Below are positions 34,001 to 43,553 of a stretch of 64,000 bases of DNA, one piece after another (position 1 is the stretch's first letter; every line of letters starts with the position of its first letter). Both the position numbers and the translations under genes were made by a program. The DNA comes from Azolla caroliniana (lineage: Eukaryota; Polypodiophyta): assembly GCA_043228905.1 (NCBI GenBank), contig JBHGNT010000005.1:21018001-21082000 (forward strand). The letters run 5' to 3'. A model generated the notes under the pieces. It saw only the letters and a list, made by a program, of their open reading frames with translations, did no database searches and had not been told where the DNA came from.

Positions 34001-37000
34001 GGGAAGATGACGCCATCGAGCAAAAGACCGAAGATAAGTTGGAGACAGCCAACTCAGACGAGAGCGAAAACCGATCGGAGGTAGCCGAGTCGGTTCGGAT
34101 GTTTGATTCAGATATGCTCAATCAACCGAGGCCCAAGCGGAAGAAAAGTTAGCAGGAGAAGCGTCAACACAGCAACAACAGAAGAGCTGATAAGGGCCAC
34201 ATGAGCAGACAAGCCGACCGGAAGGGTCGAAGCGCGCGGAGTCGAACAGGTCGAGGAGCGCAAGCGCTGCGTGAAGCCAGGAGGAACCGGAGCTGTGAGC
34301 CCGAAGATCCCGAAGAGCCTCAAGTTGAGCTTGAGGGGGAGTGTTGAGAGACAAGCTCAACATCGGCCGGATCGGCTGAAGAAGCCGGGGACCGGATCGG
34401 TTGGGACAGATCGGTTAGGCCGAATGCATAAACCGGTACGTAGACCGGTGCGTAGGTAGGGCCGGATCGGTGCGTAAACCGGGAGGCCGTTAGGAAAGAT
34501 ATTCCGTGAGGAATATATTTGGGAGTTAGTGTAGGAGCTCTTAATGAGCATTGAAGTACTGTCAGTACTTCGGTTACTCCTTCTTGGACTTGTATAAAAG
34601 CGTTCATTGAACACATATGTATAGTGTGGTGAATAGAGATTGTTATTTTTTTCTCTCACTCTCTCTGTCTCTCCCGCGTATACTGCGTAAGCTCAAGCTC
34701 TCCATTAAACCTGAGTTTTCTTCCTCCTGTTCGGTCTTCATACTTGCTTCCGCACGTTACTTTTACAGTATCCCTAATGCAAGAAGAATCAGTGAGTATT
34801 CTTTTAAAAAATTCAAGAAGAATCATTGAGTTGTCTTTTAGAAATTCAAGAAATGTCGCTCGCTCTAAGTTACTTTTTTTCATGGTGCTTGTAGATACTT
34901 CCCGGTTTCCTTACACTCTTTTGAATCATATTCCTCCCCTTGAATATATGTTCTTCATGTGGCTCACCCCCTCTAATTGCATTTATGGCTAAAGCTGGTT
35001 TCTCTTCTTCTAGTTCTACTACTTCCTCGTTTTTGTATTTTTCTCTAGATAACATATTAGCCATTGCATTCTTCTCAGTAGATATATGTTGAAGCTCAGG
35101 GTTGATGGATTTGATGTAGAAACAACACCTAATCATTATGTGGTCTAGAGTATCGCAATTTGTATTAATCTCAAGAATTGGGTAGAAATCTATCTCTAGA
35201 ATTACCATCTTGATAGTGCTGACTATCCCCCAAAGCTCTCTCTTCAGTTGCACATACTTCCGTTGATTTCCACTAAGCCCTTTTGCACCAAACCGAATTA
35301 GATTGCTTTAGCCAGATTCTCCTTTAGTTCTTTTAATTGCATTTGAGTGCTCCTCCACCCATTTGAACATTTCCTATTTCCTCAATAGTCAGTAATGTGG
35401 ATCCGATATGTGGGCATAATTTGGAATCCACTAGCGATATTAGACACATGCACCCAAGAACCTTTGAACTTCAAATACAGATTGTGTTCCTCCATATTTT
35501 TTATCACTTTGATCTTTGTTGCTATCGACTTCCTTCCATATTGCCCACACGTATGTCCTACTATTAGTACCGTGTGATCTGATTTTGGAGACGAAAATGT
35601 ACCTCCTTCAATCTTGAAAGTACTTTATCATAGTCCTGCATGTGATCTCTAATGAACTTCCTGTTAGGAAATAGGTCCCTCTCAATGGGAAGGAGAGCAC
35701 GAGTTGGAGAGAAGAGTAAGTGGAATTGGTCAACAACAACATAGCCTAAACCAATAGGTTTTAGTCAAAAAATTGATCGATTCTCAAATTTGGGCGAGGT
35801 TGAAAATCGAATAATAATAATCAATTCAGTTAATTGCCGAATCGGTCAAAGCCGACTTGGGGTTATATTTGTAAATAGCTCATATTGTATGAGTATAAAT
35901 GCACCTAGGGCAAGTCATTATGTTGTAACGTAACTAGTGTGTAGGAGAGTGAGAGAAAGAGTGGTTTTCCACGTTAAAAATACTTGTGTCTCTGTACTTT
36001 GTTTTTCCTTCTTCTGTTATTTTTGTCTTCTCGATCTTTACACCCCCTCATTTGCACACGTGATAACCGATTGAGGCTAGTAGTATCCTCATCACTTCCA
36101 GCATCCAACATTATCCAACCTATCATTCTTCATTCTTTTCCCACATCCTTTGATGGGTATATCATTCAAGAAGATCATGGTTATGTGAGCAATAAAACCT
36201 CAAAGAACTTTGTGCTTGTTGTTCACAATGTGAGCCATTGACTTGGTCGTACTTTGAGGTAAGATACACATCTAAAGTTGGAGGTGATATATCTCGACTG
36301 TCAGCTACAAGTTGGAATTATTCATAGCTAGAGTAGAGGTCTCCTATGGAGTAGATTGCCCTCCCAACAAACATCTCTACAAACACATCTACTATCAACC
36401 CCACTCTTGAATTCTAGATGGTGATTCGATTCACCGACTACATGTCTTAGATTAGTCAAAGTTGCTCATAATTCATCTGCATCATAAATCACCTACTTGA
36501 GTGTGGAACACTCAATGGCTTCAAGATTCCCTTTTATATTTAGAAGCTTGATTAGCTACGAGATACTCGATCTTGGCAATAGAATTGGCTTTAGATTACA
36601 CGGAAAGTGAGGGATCGTAAAGATGACTATTGGCTTGACCATTTTCGGATCCATACATCCGATTTCTTCGGAACTGAAGGAGAATTTTGTTATGCTACCC
36701 TAGAAATCCTATACAAAATCTTTCACGTCTTGTAGTAGATGATCCCATAGACGCTCCTTGTTCCTCTCATGATTCAGTCGAATAGTAAGGAACTGTACAA
36801 CTGTACATACCTCTTCCCATCCTAAGTCCGGATATTGAAAAATGTAGCTCCGTTATCAATCACTTTAGTCTCTATTTGTATTGTTGTGATGTGCGGTTGC
36901 CTTAGGATTATCGGATATGACTTCTCCTAGACGAACAAGTTCTGATCTATGGTCACATCCCAAATTGTAACTCTAACATTGGGGCATGCACCGCACAAAT

Positions 37001-40000
37001 CCTCTATGACATCAGTTGCTACTTGGACCTTCTAGCCAACCACCACCCGCGATTGTAGAAATTGGATCATATCATCTTCTACTCCACAATAAAAAGGGTT
37101 CCTCTACATCTACAACACTAGTAGAAAATTCATAATATATTGTACCTCATAGATTTTTCCATCAAGTTCGCCTCTGGTGAGGACATGCAGAACATTATTA
37201 TATCACCCTACCCACTTGATGATGCCTCAAGCATTATTTCACCTATACTTTTGCAAAAGGCTAGACCTACTTAGATAACATGCCAATTGTCTTCTTGATG
37301 TTTATAAACAATGTTTCTAGCATATTGTGAGTAGTTGTAATGATACTTAGGCATTTAATCTATTGAGGTATGGGAAAAGGAGGCCAATAATTTTCGAAAT
37401 AACAACATTTTCTGCCTTGTCAGAAGAGAGTATTTTATAAGGTCCAAATGATGTGGTAAATTGCCACATAAATTGAATTAAACTGACCAATTGCATCTTT
37501 GCATCGTATTATTGGAAAGTAAATTGAAATAGAATGAGACGTAATACTTGGAAAAAAATAAATGAAGAAGGATCCTTTCATGGTCTATACAATATCCTCA
37601 TTGTGGATAATCTCTAACAATATCCTTGTTGTAAGATGGACAATTATTTAATTTCAAACTTACACCATCTGCTAGTTGCAAGAACATTGGAGGTTATCTA
37701 CCCACTAAAATTGCTTTTGAGATCAACATTAAAACAAAGTTTTCAAATATATTAACATATTCATCATGCTCAATTTAGAAAGGTCTCATCCACTAGAATA
37801 TAATTACTATTATATGCAATAATAACTTTAATGATAAAGATGACAAAGCCATATTATCATATTTAACAACAAGAAAAAGATGAATGATAATGATAATAAA
37901 GAGAAAACAATACATACTCACGCATTATCTTTGCAAAGGTCCACCAATGACCAGAGTTGAAGATGAGGAAGTCGGCACCAATCCACTTGGGTGAGGTCCA
38001 ATCCATAGTATCCACACGAATGGTGCACGAGACATTGGGTGGGGAATTTGGTGGTGGGGTTCCTTGTGGAACGAGGTAGGGTGAACGGTAGTACTCAACG
38101 GTGAGATTATCGTGGTCCGGAAAGCGGAAGGACAAAAATCCTCTATGCTTTGTGATTGGTTCCCCATTTACCTCATGGATACGTTGCCTTCCAGCATCAT
38201 CATGCACACCGCTTGCCAGCATACATAACATTGATTCCCATTGGTTTCGCCCTATTGAATCACCCACAAACACCATCCGTTTCCCCTTTAGTAGCTCCAA
38301 CACTCTACTTGCATTGAACCTTGTCACATTAAACCAATGCGAGAATTAATGATCAATTTATATTTTAGACATAAGAAAAGAAAAATTGAAAAAATGATTA
38401 TTAAGATGTTTCACATGGTATGTGTAAACATAATACACAAAAGCATATATGTGGGGTTCAAGCTTGGACAAAATTTGATGGGTGGGGTGCCTAAACAAAA
38501 ATATATGCAGTGTGAAGGAATGCTTCCTTCAAATTTTAATAAAGACAAAGGTGACAAACTTACAACATTGTTTATGCATAATAATTTTGTTTTTTGAAGA
38601 AAGGGTGCTTCCCATTAGTTAGGTAAAGTGTCTTTACAGTTTGACATGTACATCAGTAATGTAATCATAACCATTCAACAATTCTATCTACCACATTACC
38701 CTATCTAGCACACTCCTCTCTATTTATCATTGAACTCCTCTACAACTAATACTGATCACGAACAACAAAAAGATATTGTAATCTTCATATATTCCAGGAC
38801 CACCAAGTTATATTAATCATCCTATCGCATGCAAAATCTCAGAAAAATACCATATAACTTCCGGATTGAGCTCCAACATTTGTTATCAGATCACACCATA
38901 GAGCAGTGATTGTCTCCTTTGGTTGAACTTCTTCCCTCAAGAAACATGCTTTGCATTCAGATTTCTAGATGTTCCATACATGATAGAGGCTATGGTGGGC
39001 CAAAGGTCACATAGCCTATTTGAACACCATATCGACATTTCCCTTGTTGGTTATATAGTGCATTTATTTCACTGCATATAAAACGCTTTCAGTCCACCTA
39101 GGTCTCCCTATATCCAAGCTTTCTTCTTCAATCTCCACCATAGTGCAAATCCCTAAGATATTGAGCCTTCTCACTTTAGACCAAACTTACATCTCCCTTG
39201 TTAGCTATATAGTGCATTTATTTCTCTGCACACAAAACACTTTCAGTTCACCTAGGTCTCCCTATATCCTAGCTTTCTTCTCCAATCTTCACCATAATGC
39301 AAATCCCTAAGATATTGAGCCTTCTCACTTTAGCCCAAACTTCCTATGCATGCGAGCATTCACATAATGAATGTTCTACAAACTATACTTGAAGACCACA
39401 ACTTACATTTCCCATTAATTCCCCTTTTCTGTAGCCAAGCGCCTACTAGAAGAGATTTGTGGCTACATAACCATAAGAACGCTTTTACTTTTTTTGCAAC
39501 TTTTGTGGCCCATAATTGTTTCTAGTATAGTTTCAGGAAATCGTCATCCAATTCTTCCCTAGTCCACTTGCTAGAAATGCCCTCTCTACTCCATGTTCTT
39601 GCGTTGTAGAATATTGCAACCAAGCTTAGAGAAATATAATTGGAAAAACTGATTAATACCTTTCGGAACTTTTAATCCTAGTTCCATTGAATCCCATGTC
39701 AAGTTCTTGAGGCGTTTTGTTTTTAAGAAAAGGATACACCCTGGTATTATAAAATCATAAAAAATACAAAAGTTGTGTTGGATATACCAACCGATTCCCT
39801 TGTACTCTCATCATGGCCGATTTGATGTGTATCTACAATAACCACACATAGTTTTTTATACATTGATGTTCAATATTCCTTGCTTTCTCCAATCCCTGAG
39901 CTTGGGTTCATGACCCTTGATTTGTGAACTGAAGTTTCCCTAGATCTATGCATTATGGGTAGAAATTTCATTGCATGTTCATCAACATCCATGATATATT

Positions 40001-43000
40001 CATGTTCATAGGTTGGAGATTCAGGTTCCCTTATATACAACCACCATCGATATAGAAATCCATGTTAATCTCATAAGTAAATGCATCCATGACATGCTCA
40101 TTGATATAGATATCAATGGTATGTTCATGTTTATGAGTTGTTAAAACCCACCAAATCTATCCACTAATCCATGATCAATATAGGCATTCATAGTATGCTC
40201 ATTAACATAGACTTCCATGGCATGTTCATATTCTTTCTTTCTCCAAGAACCATGTTTTTGAATTTTTTTTCGTCAAGTTCTTGAGGCTTGTACTTCCAAG
40301 ATCCAGATTTTAGAAGTTGCATCATTTTTGTATCTGTCTAGGTCTATTCCCATTGTTTTTTGCATCTAGTAAGCACTCTAATTGGCATCCATTCCTCTAA
40401 TTCTACCATTGTTGTCAAGCTTTCAACATCTTCATTAGCTCGTTTAATTTCACGTATATCTCGTTTAGCATTGAAGTGCCCCAACCATTTAAACCGCCCA
40501 AAGCCACGTTCTAACATAAGAGCTTCACAAGGATACATCCCCTTCAAACACAATTTCTAGTCGTTGAATAGTTGGGTTGGATTGATCTGGTCTTCGGGTC
40601 GGCTTCGAGTCGTCTCCGTCTTTGACTACGGATGGCCATCTCACTTTATGATTAATTATATAGAAAAACACGGGGAATTGAATAATGTGGAATGCACATG
40701 CACCATTCAACGTTACGAACAACTCCTTACTCCCTCTCAAGCTCGGTTGATCGGTGGTCGAGAGACCTAGGTTTGTCGTGAATTGCCGCAACTTGTCGAC
40801 TCCTAGGGCCTTCATGAAGATGTCGACCATTTGCAAATTCATACTGATGTGTTGCAGGTCAACATATCTCGGATGAAGCGATAGTACACCTCAATGTGCT
40901 TGGTCTGAGCGTGAAAGACTGGGTTCCTAGCGAAATGAATGTTGTTCATATTGTCGCAGTAGAGGAGAACACAATAAAAAAAACATTGTAATATAGGGAG
41001 ATAAAGAACACATGTGCACCACGTGGCATAACACATGTTTGCCACATACCATTCATGCTAGGCTTTCCCACAACTATATAAGAAAGCCATTGTATCTCTT
41101 ATCATCAAGTGTGAAAAAATCCTTTCCTCCATTTGCTAAGTCTCTTCTCCACCTTATTAATTATATTGTTATTATACATATTTATATATTTATAATCTTA
41201 TTAAATCCGTCTTAGAATCCTCTATGCTTTCATCTACGCATTGAGAGCCATAGTTCTCTACAATCATCTATGCATTAAGAGCTATAGTTCTCTACAATCC
41301 TTGCCTTACCGAACGTGTTATTTCAAAACTTGGTCCCATATTTTCTGATATTAGTACATAGCTTCTTGCAAATTTTACAACACCCACATCTCTATGATCC
41401 ACCTATCCAGTAATCCCATTGTTTTCAATATTTTATCTAGAAACGACTAGTTGATCTTGTCAAAGGCCTTTTCAAAATGTAACATAAGTATAGTTGTTTC
41501 CTGTCGAGTTTATTTACCGTTCACACATGCTTCCCCATAGGTGAGAACATTGTCCAATATGCATCTCTCCTCCACGAAACCCAATTGGTTGTCATGTGTT
41601 AATTTTGGCAAATGTGGCTTATGTCCACACACTAGAATTTTTGCATAGATTTTCTGGATCGTATTCAAGACAGTTAGAGGCCTCCATTTTTTGATGTCTA
41701 CAATGACAACGAGATCTTCTGATTTCGGAATTAGATAGATAAGCCCTTTCATGGAAGACTTTGACATCTACCCGGTGTTCCAAAATTTGGCAAATCCCTC
41801 CAGTATTGGTTGACATGATCCCAAAACTTCTCGTAAAACATCCTTCGTAGCCCATCAATACTTGGGCATGCTTCCTTGCTAATATCCCTCAAGGCATCAT
41901 GAATTTTGATTTCAAGAAAATCCAATGATATTAATGATATTCTATCATTCAACATTTTACCTTCAATGTGAAAGAAATCACCTCTTTCACATAGAATGTA
42001 TGACATGGCATGCGAGTTTACTCAGAAGGCACATTCCTATCTATGATATTTATTGCTTGTTGGTCATGTTTCATGACTTCAAGATGCATAACCTATCATG
42101 AATTCCAAGATTGTCCATGACATCATTCCTTAAAATGTCAATCTTGTTCATGTGCCATTTACTCGTTCCATTTGTTGGTTATCATTGCCTCTCACAGATG
42201 TATGATGGCCATCACAATTCCTCCCCACATATTCTTGAAGCTCATTTTCTATTATTCCTTGATGTTCTCGATAGAGTTCAATAACACATGTCAAGCATAC
42301 TTAAGGATCTACTATCATCATAATTGTATATGCATTCAACATTCCTCTTGAATGGCTGATGTTTTCTTTATGTATTGAACACCACGAAGGTGCAATCTAC
42401 ATGTAGTTAGAAATGGTGAAGGGGGAACAGTTTGACTACCTTGTATATATTAGCGTGATGATGAGTCATAACATGTAGGTTTTGCTACTAATAGGTACTT
42501 GATAATATCAAAAAGTGTTACAACCTACAATACCAAATGGTGGAAATAACCTTAGAATGCCCAAAAACTAAACTAGTATTAGATTCCTCTATGGAGTCCA
42601 CAATCGCATTGTCTATGATATACATCATAGAAGATCTAAACTTGATGACCTATACCATGAAGGAAGACAAAATGAGAAGGGTGAAATTCATTGACCATCC
42701 GAGTGTGAAATTTGAGTCATCAAATTTAGGTGGGAACGCACTAAACAAGGGCCATGGATTGAGGGGAAATTTCAAAAATTCTTACCTATAAGTACAAGAA
42801 TAAATGTAACTCTTAGTCGTTTGGATTGATATTATTTCCTGCCCTTCTTCGTATGGAAAATAAAATGTTTAGTAGACTCTAAGCTAGCCATGTTTCCCAC
42901 CCTTCTTGGTGTGGATTAAAAAGCTCTTTAAGCTATCCATATATCCCACCCTTCTTGGTATCGATTAAAAGGCTTTAAGCTAACCATATTAGTAAGGTTT

Positions 43001-43515
43001 AAATATGAATGATTTTAGTTAGTTCAAGTTAATACATAAGTGAATTGATGTAAAAGTGAAAGAATTTGATATATATGTATGCATATGAATACATACCTAG
43101 GAATATTACATTTAGCGGGTTGCCATCTCCACCTCATGTAGTCTTCATCAGGTCTTCCATTCTCTTGGCATCGGAAGGCTTCATCGATAAAAGGGCAATG
43201 TTGAGATCTGTAGAGGGGATGACTATTCCCATCATGAACCCATGACCCATCGAGAAGATCACACCCATGGGTATCATAATTCATATCCCTAATCTTAGTC
43301 ATCAAGTGGTTGGTCCCTAATCGTTGTTGTAGGCGTGAGAGATTAGACCAAAACATTGATGTTGTGTAATTAGAGGTGATGGAAACATGATTAAGCAAAG
43401 GTTCTAGATCAATGGATGTGAAGCAAAAGAAGAGTATTAGGAAAGATCCAATGAGGAACTTGTAAACTCGATTTAGGTGAGAGATTCTCTTACAAACACT
43501 AATGACTTGATCCAT
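24706..43515 (-). CDS. TBL: Trichome Birefringence-Like (TBL) protein, 428 aa, four exons
   Basis: Exons 43515-43097, 38319-37918, 26017-25859 and 25012-24706 join in phase (419+402+159+307 = 1,287 nt) and end at TAA. All introns are GT-AG. The protein has an N-terminal membrane anchor (about residues 19-36, [11 protein letters not shown]) and a PMR5N domain (about 85-139). Its DUF231/PC-esterase domain carries the GDS motif at 159-161 and DCSH at 405-408. Family members are Golgi type-II membrane enzymes that O-acetylate xylan, mannan or pectin; which substrate applies here is unknown. Length fits the family. Both catalytic motifs are intact and no stop occurs. The gene spans 18.8 kb because of TE-filled introns. 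Confidence 0.9.
25013..25858 (-). other. TBL intron 3
   Basis: An 846-bp AT-rich GT-AG intron. I see no TE or RNA feature in it. Confidence 0.85.
25859..26017 (-). CDS. TBL: TBL exon 3
   Basis: The acceptor is TGTAG|GGG. It encodes about residues 274-326: [20 protein letters not shown] and [11 protein letters not shown], typical of the family. The donor is TTTAG|GTAAAC. It lies 11.9 kb from exon 2. Confidence 0.9.
26018..28339 (-). other. TBL intron 2, 3' part; possible Copia RT scrap
   Basis: AT-rich and mostly unrecognised. On the minus strand, 27230-27130 reads [16 protein letters not shown], which resembles the Copia RT motif DLGxLHYFLGxEV, with possible decayed flanks out to about 27340. 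This is a weak call. Nothing else is supported. Confidence 0.4.
28340..29233 (-). pseudogene. Gypsy-E relic: integrase
   Basis: Minus-strand homology in broken frames: [18 protein letters not shown] (about 29145-29090), then [20 protein letters not shown] (28770-28710), an integrase core with the Asp replaced (VYRGEL for VDRGEL). A deletion follows, then [20 protein letters not shown] and [10 protein letters not shown] (about 28500-28400). It continues the relic at 34870-37150; Copia-1 separates them. Confidence 0.65.
29239..29664 (+). repeat. Copia-1 5' LTR
   Basis: TGTTGAGAGAC to TTTTACA. A TATA-like tataaaag lies near 29490. Aligned by eye to the 3' LTR it shows 14 substitutions and no gap in 426 bp. 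Confidence 0.95.
29665..29676 (+). other. Copia-1 PBS (initiator Met-tRNA)
   Basis: TGGTATCAGAAC abuts the LTR end, a one-base variant of the common plant Copia PBS TGGTATCAGAGC. Confidence 0.9.
29736..30170 (+). pseudogene. Copia-1 gag, N-terminal part
   Basis: ATG at 29736. The frame reads [14 protein letters not shown], then TAG where Copia gag normally has Q, then another TAG at the Trp of GHGYW. The capsid block [20 protein letters not shown] follows, as in Copia UBN2-type gag. Near 30160 homology leaves the frame and a stretch to about 30440 is degenerate. Confidence 0.8.
30443..31417 (+). pseudogene. Copia-1 zinc knuckle, protease and GAG-pre-integrase
   Basis: One open frame carries [14 protein letters not shown] (CCHC knuckle, 30488-30529), [13 protein letters not shown] (protease, active site DSGV) and [19 protein letters not shown] with [14 protein letters not shown] (HHCC pre-integrase finger, about 31107-31257). 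It is cut by the integrase deletion at about 31288 and ends in a shifted frame. Confidence 0.9.
31291..32078 (+). pseudogene. Copia-1 integrase, core partly deleted
   Basis: The part bearing the first catalytic Asp is missing; sequence resumes at [12 protein letters not shown] (second Asp). A one-base frame change near 31405 precedes [15 protein letters not shown] (Glu). The C-terminal part, [20 protein letters not shown] and [18 protein letters not shown], is well kept, followed by a charged linker. Confidence 0.85.
32322..34152 (+). pseudogene. Copia-1 RT and RNase H with a charged C-terminal tail
   Basis: RT motifs include [34 protein letters not shown] (motif A), [12 protein letters not shown] and [11 protein letters not shown] (YVDD). 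A frameshift occurs near 32660 and TAG at 32914-32916. RNase H shows [16 protein letters not shown] and YCDN, and ends near [16 protein letters not shown]. The frame then runs on about 120 codons through an acidic Ser/Glu-rich tail that ends PRPKRKKS at 34152, beyond where Copia pol normally stops. Confidence 0.9.
34342..34767 (+). repeat. Copia-1 3' LTR with preceding polypurine tract
   Basis: GAGCTTGAGGGGGAG (polypurine tract) ends at 34341. The LTR runs TGTTGAGAGAC to TTTTACA and is followed by GTATC. The 34153-34341 stretch between pol and the tract is non-coding. Confidence 0.95.
34870..35656 (-). pseudogene. Gypsy-E relic: RNase H and RT tail
   Basis: Minus-strand ORF 35253-34870 reads [14 protein letters not shown], then [20 protein letters not shown], the RNase H/tether pattern of Ty3/Gypsy. 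Upstream, in broken frames, [20 protein letters not shown] (about 35550) looks like the RT thumb. It is cut on the left by Copia-1 and on the right by an S-related solo LTR. Confidence 0.65.
35662..36094 (+). mobile_element. S-related solo LTR, 433 bp, TSD CTTCC
   Basis: TGTTAGGAAATAGGTCCCTC at the start resembles the S LTR start TGTTGGGAGACAGGTCCCTC. A block around ttatatttgtaaatagc and gtataaatgcacctagggcaa also matches. It ends CTCATCA. CTTCC flanks both sides (35657-35661 and 36095-36099). It lacks the 54-bp array. It sits in TBL intron 2 inside the Gypsy-E relic. Confidence 0.85.
36100..37150 (-). pseudogene. Gypsy-E relic: protease and RT
   Basis: Broken minus-strand frames read [18 protein letters not shown] and [20 protein letters not shown] (about 37075-36955, protease-like segment). 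Then come [20 protein letters not shown] (RT motif A region, about 36390-36335) and [18 protein letters not shown] with a degraded FLDDIP-like motif (about 36270-36130). Stops are dense, so the element is old. Assignment is by recollection of this Gypsy group's motifs. Confidence 0.55.
37151..37917 (-). other. TBL intron 2, 5' end; nothing recognised
   Basis: AT-rich sequence beginning with the GTATGT donor at 37917. No TE motif, RNA or repeat is seen. Confidence 0.7.
37918..38319 (-). CDS. TBL: TBL exon 2: GDS catalytic block
   Basis: The acceptor is ACAAG|G. It encodes residues 140-273, starting [20 protein letters not shown] and including GDS (159-161), [11 protein letters not shown] and [10 protein letters not shown]. 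The splice donor is taken as GA|GTATGT (37917), not the nearer GTGAGT, because only the former keeps the frame into exon 3. Confidence 0.9.
38320..38999 (-). other. TBL intron 1, 3' end; nothing recognised
   Basis: AT-rich. It ends in the ACAAG acceptor at 38320. No TE motif is supported. Confidence 0.7.
39000..39640 (-). pseudogene. LINE 3' region with zinc-binding RT tail
   Basis: On the minus strand about 39410-39320 reads [11 protein letters not shown] followed by EVWAKVRRL, resembling the zinc-binding domain after RT in plant LINEs (VEH..L.C..A..VW). It is downstream of the LINE RT at 42006-41400 on the same strand, so one LINE, interrupted by a Copia scrap, is likely. Confidence 0.45.
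39035..39342. repeat. 154-bp tandem duplication in TBL intron 1
   Basis: acatttcccttgttggtta (39035) recurs as acatctcccttgttagcta (39189), and the similarity holds for the whole unit, to about 39342. Confidence 0.9.
40660..41020 (-). pseudogene. Copia RNase H fragment in TBL intron 1
   Basis: Minus strand: [20 protein letters not shown] followed by KHIEVYYRF (about 40975-40890), then [20 protein letters not shown] in another frame (40842-40780). These are the Copia RNase H end and the DIFTKPL-type terminus. No LTR or TSD was recognised. The 39641-40659 stretch between this and the LINE tail holds imperfect catgttcat-type repeats and nothing else I can name. Confidence 0.75.
41400..42006 (-). 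pseudogene. LINE reverse transcriptase fragment
   Basis: Minus frames read [19 protein letters not shown] (endonuclease-RT linker, with PSIDGL resembling PGPDGF), [56 protein letters not shown], and [14 protein letters not shown] (motif A, about 41480-41440). This order is typical of plant L1-type LINEs. Frameshifts separate the blocks. It lies in TBL intron 1, in the gene's orientation. Confidence 0.8.
42007..43096 (-). other. TBL intron 1, 5' part
   Basis: Begins with the GTATGT donor at 43096. It holds three imperfect repeats of about 57 bp around cccacccttcttggt (about 42840-42990). No coding homology is supported. Confidence 0.6.
43097..43515 (-). CDS. TBL: TBL exon 1: membrane anchor and PMR5N domain
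   Basis: ATG at 43515. It encodes residues 1-139 plus two bases of codon 140. A short basic N-terminus is followed by a hydrophobic anchor and then the Cys-rich PMR5N block ([34 protein letters not shown]). It ends CCTAG|GTATGT; codon 140 (AGG, Arg) is completed by exon 2. Confidence 0.9.
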
Positions 43516-43543
43516 TACATAAATGTAATAGAATAAAGGGATG

Positions 43544-43553
43544 GTATATATAT
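43544..43553 (-). promoter_or_regulatory. Candidate TBL TATA box
   Basis: TATATATACC on the minus strand starts 38 bp before the ATG. A start site about 30 bp downstream would leave a very short 5' UTR, so a more distant start is also possible. Confidence 0.35.

Larger units (their letters stand above)
29239..34767 (+). mobile_element. Copia-1, 5,529 bp, both LTRs, TSD GTATC, antisense in TBL intron 2
   Basis: Two 426-bp LTRs flank PBS, gag, protease, integrase, RT, RNase H and a polypurine tract. GTATC flanks both sides (29234-29238 and 34768-34772). PR-IN-RT-RH order defines Ty1/Copia. It lies inside the Gypsy-E relic. Stops in gag, frameshifts in IN and RT, an IN core deletion and a TAG between RT and RNase H make it non-autonomous. 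Base composition is markedly more GC-rich than its flanks. Confidence 0.95.

Noticed and set aside
37919-37922. Donor GTGAGT at the end of TBL exon 2
   Set aside because: Using it leaves the wrong phase for exon 3; GTATGT four bases on gives an in-frame join.
37925-38167. 80-codon minus ORF overlapping TBL exon 2
   Set aside because: It is a different frame of the exon; the exon frame has GDS and HWW motifs and fits the splice phases.
42537-42791. 84-codon plus ORF in TBL intron 1
   Set aside because: No recognised motif, no splice or start context, and it lies antisense within an intron.
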